Shown: positions 62,858 to 64,000 of the stretch, piece by piece
Position numbering within the stretch: the first letter of the stretch is position 1
How the letters are laid out: each line of letters opens with the position of its first letter
DNA from: Ensifer canadensis
GTDB taxonomy: Bacteria; Pseudomonadota; Alphaproteobacteria; Rhizobiales; Rhizobiaceae
Assembly (NCBI RefSeq): GCF_017488845.2
Contig: NZ_CP083370.1
Coordinates: 248,001 to 312,000 of the forward strand
Direction: 5' to 3'
DNA length: 64,000 nt
Notes under the pieces: generated by a model
Seen by the model: only the letters and a program-made list of their open reading frames with translations
What the model was told of the DNA's origin: nothing
The model's database searches: none
Translations under genes and position numbers: made by a program

Positions 62858-63826
62858 ATGACCAGCATCATGACCAACACGGCCGCCATGGCCGCACTTC
62901 AGACGTTGCGTTCGATCAACACCAATATGGCCGAAGTGCAGGAGCGAATCTCGTCCGGCTACCGCGTGCAGACAGCAGCCGACAACGCCGCCTATTGGTC
63001 GATCGCGACCACCATGCGCTCGGACAACGCCGCACTCTCCACCGTTCAGGATGCGCTTGGTCTCGGTGCGGCGAAGGTCGACACTGCCTATGCGGCGATG
63101 AAGGCGTCGATCGACGTCGTCACCGAAATCAAGACCAAGCTCGTCGCCGCGCGCGAGCCCGGCGTCGACAAGCTCAAGATCAACAAGGAAATCACCGAGC
63201 TGAAGAACCAGCTCATGTCCGCCGCACAATCGGCGTCGTTCTCGAGCGAGAACTGGCTCTACAATACCAATACAGCCGCCGTCGGCACGAAGTCGGTCGT
63301 CGCTTCCTTCAACCGCGACGGAAACGGCAATGTTTCCATCACGACGCTCGATTTCGACACGGCGCAATCGATGCTGATCGACACGGGCAGCGCGGCGCGC
63401 GGCCTGCTGACCAGGGCCTATGATGCCGACCAGCTGCAGCAGACGCCGACCGGCACCGCCGCACCGTACTATCTGATCGTCGCCCCGCCGGCTGCGCCGC
63501 CGACCGGCACCGAAATCAAGCTGACTGCGACGACCGCGCCCACGGAAATGGACGCGATGATCCGCGTCGTCGACAAGATCCTCGGGCAGCTGACGGACGC
63601 CGGTTCGACACTCGGCGCGATCACCAAGCGTATCGACATGCAGGAAAGCTTTGTCGCCAACCTGATGGATACGATCGACAAGGGCGTCGGTCGTCTGGTC
63701 GATGCCGACATGAATGAGGAATCGACGCGCTTGAAGGCGCTGCAGACGCAGCAGCAGCTCGGCATTCAGGCGCTGTCGATCGCCAATACCAACTCCGAAA
63801 ACATCCTGCGCCTCTTCCAGCAGTAA
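62858..63826 (+). CDS. flaD: Flagellin FlaD
   Basis: 322 residues from ATG 62858; the frame from 62785 is an overlapping non-coding one. Same conserved ends as FlaA (MAALQTLRSINTNMAEVQER, KALQTQQQLGIQALSIANTN). The centre carries a Pro/Thr/Ala-rich insert (about 200-225, QQTPTGTAAPYYLIVAPPAA) absent from FlaA and FlaB, accounting for the extra length. Minor filament subunit; by analogy to S. meliloti it can form mixed filaments with FlaA. Confidence 0.92.
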   Translation: MTSIMTNTAAMAALQTLRSINTNMAEVQERISSGYRVQTAADNAAYWSIATTMRSDNAALSTVQDALGLGAAKVDTAYAAMKASIDVVTEIKTKLVAAREPGVDKLKINKEITELKNQLMSAAQSASFSSENWLYNTNTAAVGTKSVVASFNRDGNGNVSITTLDFDTAQSMLIDTGSAARGLLTRAYDADQLQQTPTGTAAPYYLIVAPPAAPPTGTEIKLTATTAPTEMDAMIRVVDKILGQLTDAGSTLGAITKRIDMQESFVANLMDTIDKGVGRLVDADMNEESTRLKALQTQQQLGIQALSIANTNSENILRLFQQ

Positions 63827-63953
63827 GGTTTTCCAGCCGGTGGCGCCTTGGTTCCGCCGGTTTGGGACCGCCCGTCCGTGCCCGCCGAGAAGGCGGATAT
63901 CGAATCGAGTTGAGTTCTGCCACGTCGTCGGTCACGGCACCCGGTGGAAACGG

Positions 63954-63986
63954 TTGGACCGCGCTAATTGCCCTGGCGCGGTCCAA
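63954..63986 (+). terminator. Strong hairpin after flaD
   Basis: Perfect 11-bp stem TTGGACCGCGC / GCGCGGTCCAA around 11 bases, 128 nt past the flaD stop. The following CACATTCATTTTCG has only a short T-run, so rho-independent termination is likely but not certain. Confidence 0.65.
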
Positions 63987-64000
63987 CACATTCATTTTCG

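Noticed and set aside
62785..63423. Plus-strand frame overlapping the start of flaD in another frame
   Set aside because: Starts inside the conserved flagellin promoter block and has a His/Arg/Gln-rich translation.

Overview
The window reads as chromosome of an alpha-proteobacterium of the Rhizobiaceae, most likely Sinorhizobium/Ensifer or a close relative. The order rhaI-rhaD / rhaR-S-T-P-Q-U-K, then icpA-cheS-cheY1-cheA-cheW-cheR-cheB-cheY2-cheD-cheT-fliF-visN-visR, flhB-fliG-fliN-fliM-motA, flgF-fliI, flgB-flgC-fliE-flgG-flgA-flgI-motE-flgH-fliL-fliP and the flagellin genes follows the S. meliloti motility region as I know it. VisNR, MotE, CheT and RIME-type intergenic repeats are typical of rhizobia. 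The genus call is inference from gene content and order; no search was run.

1-15108 is an integrated island. Its right end is a 48-bp duplicate of the 3' part of a tRNA-Phe gene (15061-15108), a normal footprint of tyrosine-recombinase integration, so the intact tRNA and probably the integrase lie left of the window. The cargo includes a small excisionase-like protein, two related modules that each end in a near-identical 113-128 aa protein and include a single-pass membrane protein (384-1998; 4653-6703, the second with an HNH-type nuclease), a Fic enzyme with a translationally coupled small antitoxin candidate (3536-4407), phage genes on the minus strand, one of them split by a complete IS21-family element with a 7-bp target duplication (7210-9833), a palindrome-rich control region (11756-12097), and an overlapping minus-strand cassette of winged-helix and zinc-ribbon proteins (13215-14979) that looks like phage or ICE replication/control functions.

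15109-17881 is a short housekeeping stretch: a 28-aa membrane peptide, a DUF930 secreted protein, a YbaK-type aminoacyl-tRNA editing protein, a 62-aa protein and a GlsB/YeaQ membrane protein. 17882-28871 is a complete L-rhamnose locus: isomerase RhaI and bifunctional aldolase/dehydrogenase RhaD on the minus strand, and the regulator RhaR, ABC transporter RhaSTPQ, mutarotase RhaU and kinase RhaK on the plus strand. The divergent promoter holds a perfect 12-bp inverted repeat.

28872-63986 is motility. The che operon starts with the cytoplasmic globin-fold receptor IcpA. fliF, the master regulators visN and visR, the switch/stator genes and the rod/ring/export genes follow. A GT41-type (O-GlcNAc-transferase-like) gene lies between fliP and three flagellin genes, flaA, flaB and flaD, which share an upstream sequence block. 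The sensor (IcpA), signalling proteins (CheA/W/R/B/Y/D/S/T), switch (FliG/M/N), stator (MotA with chaperone MotE), export apparatus (FlhB, FliP, FliI) and filament (FlaA/B/D) together form one motility regulon.
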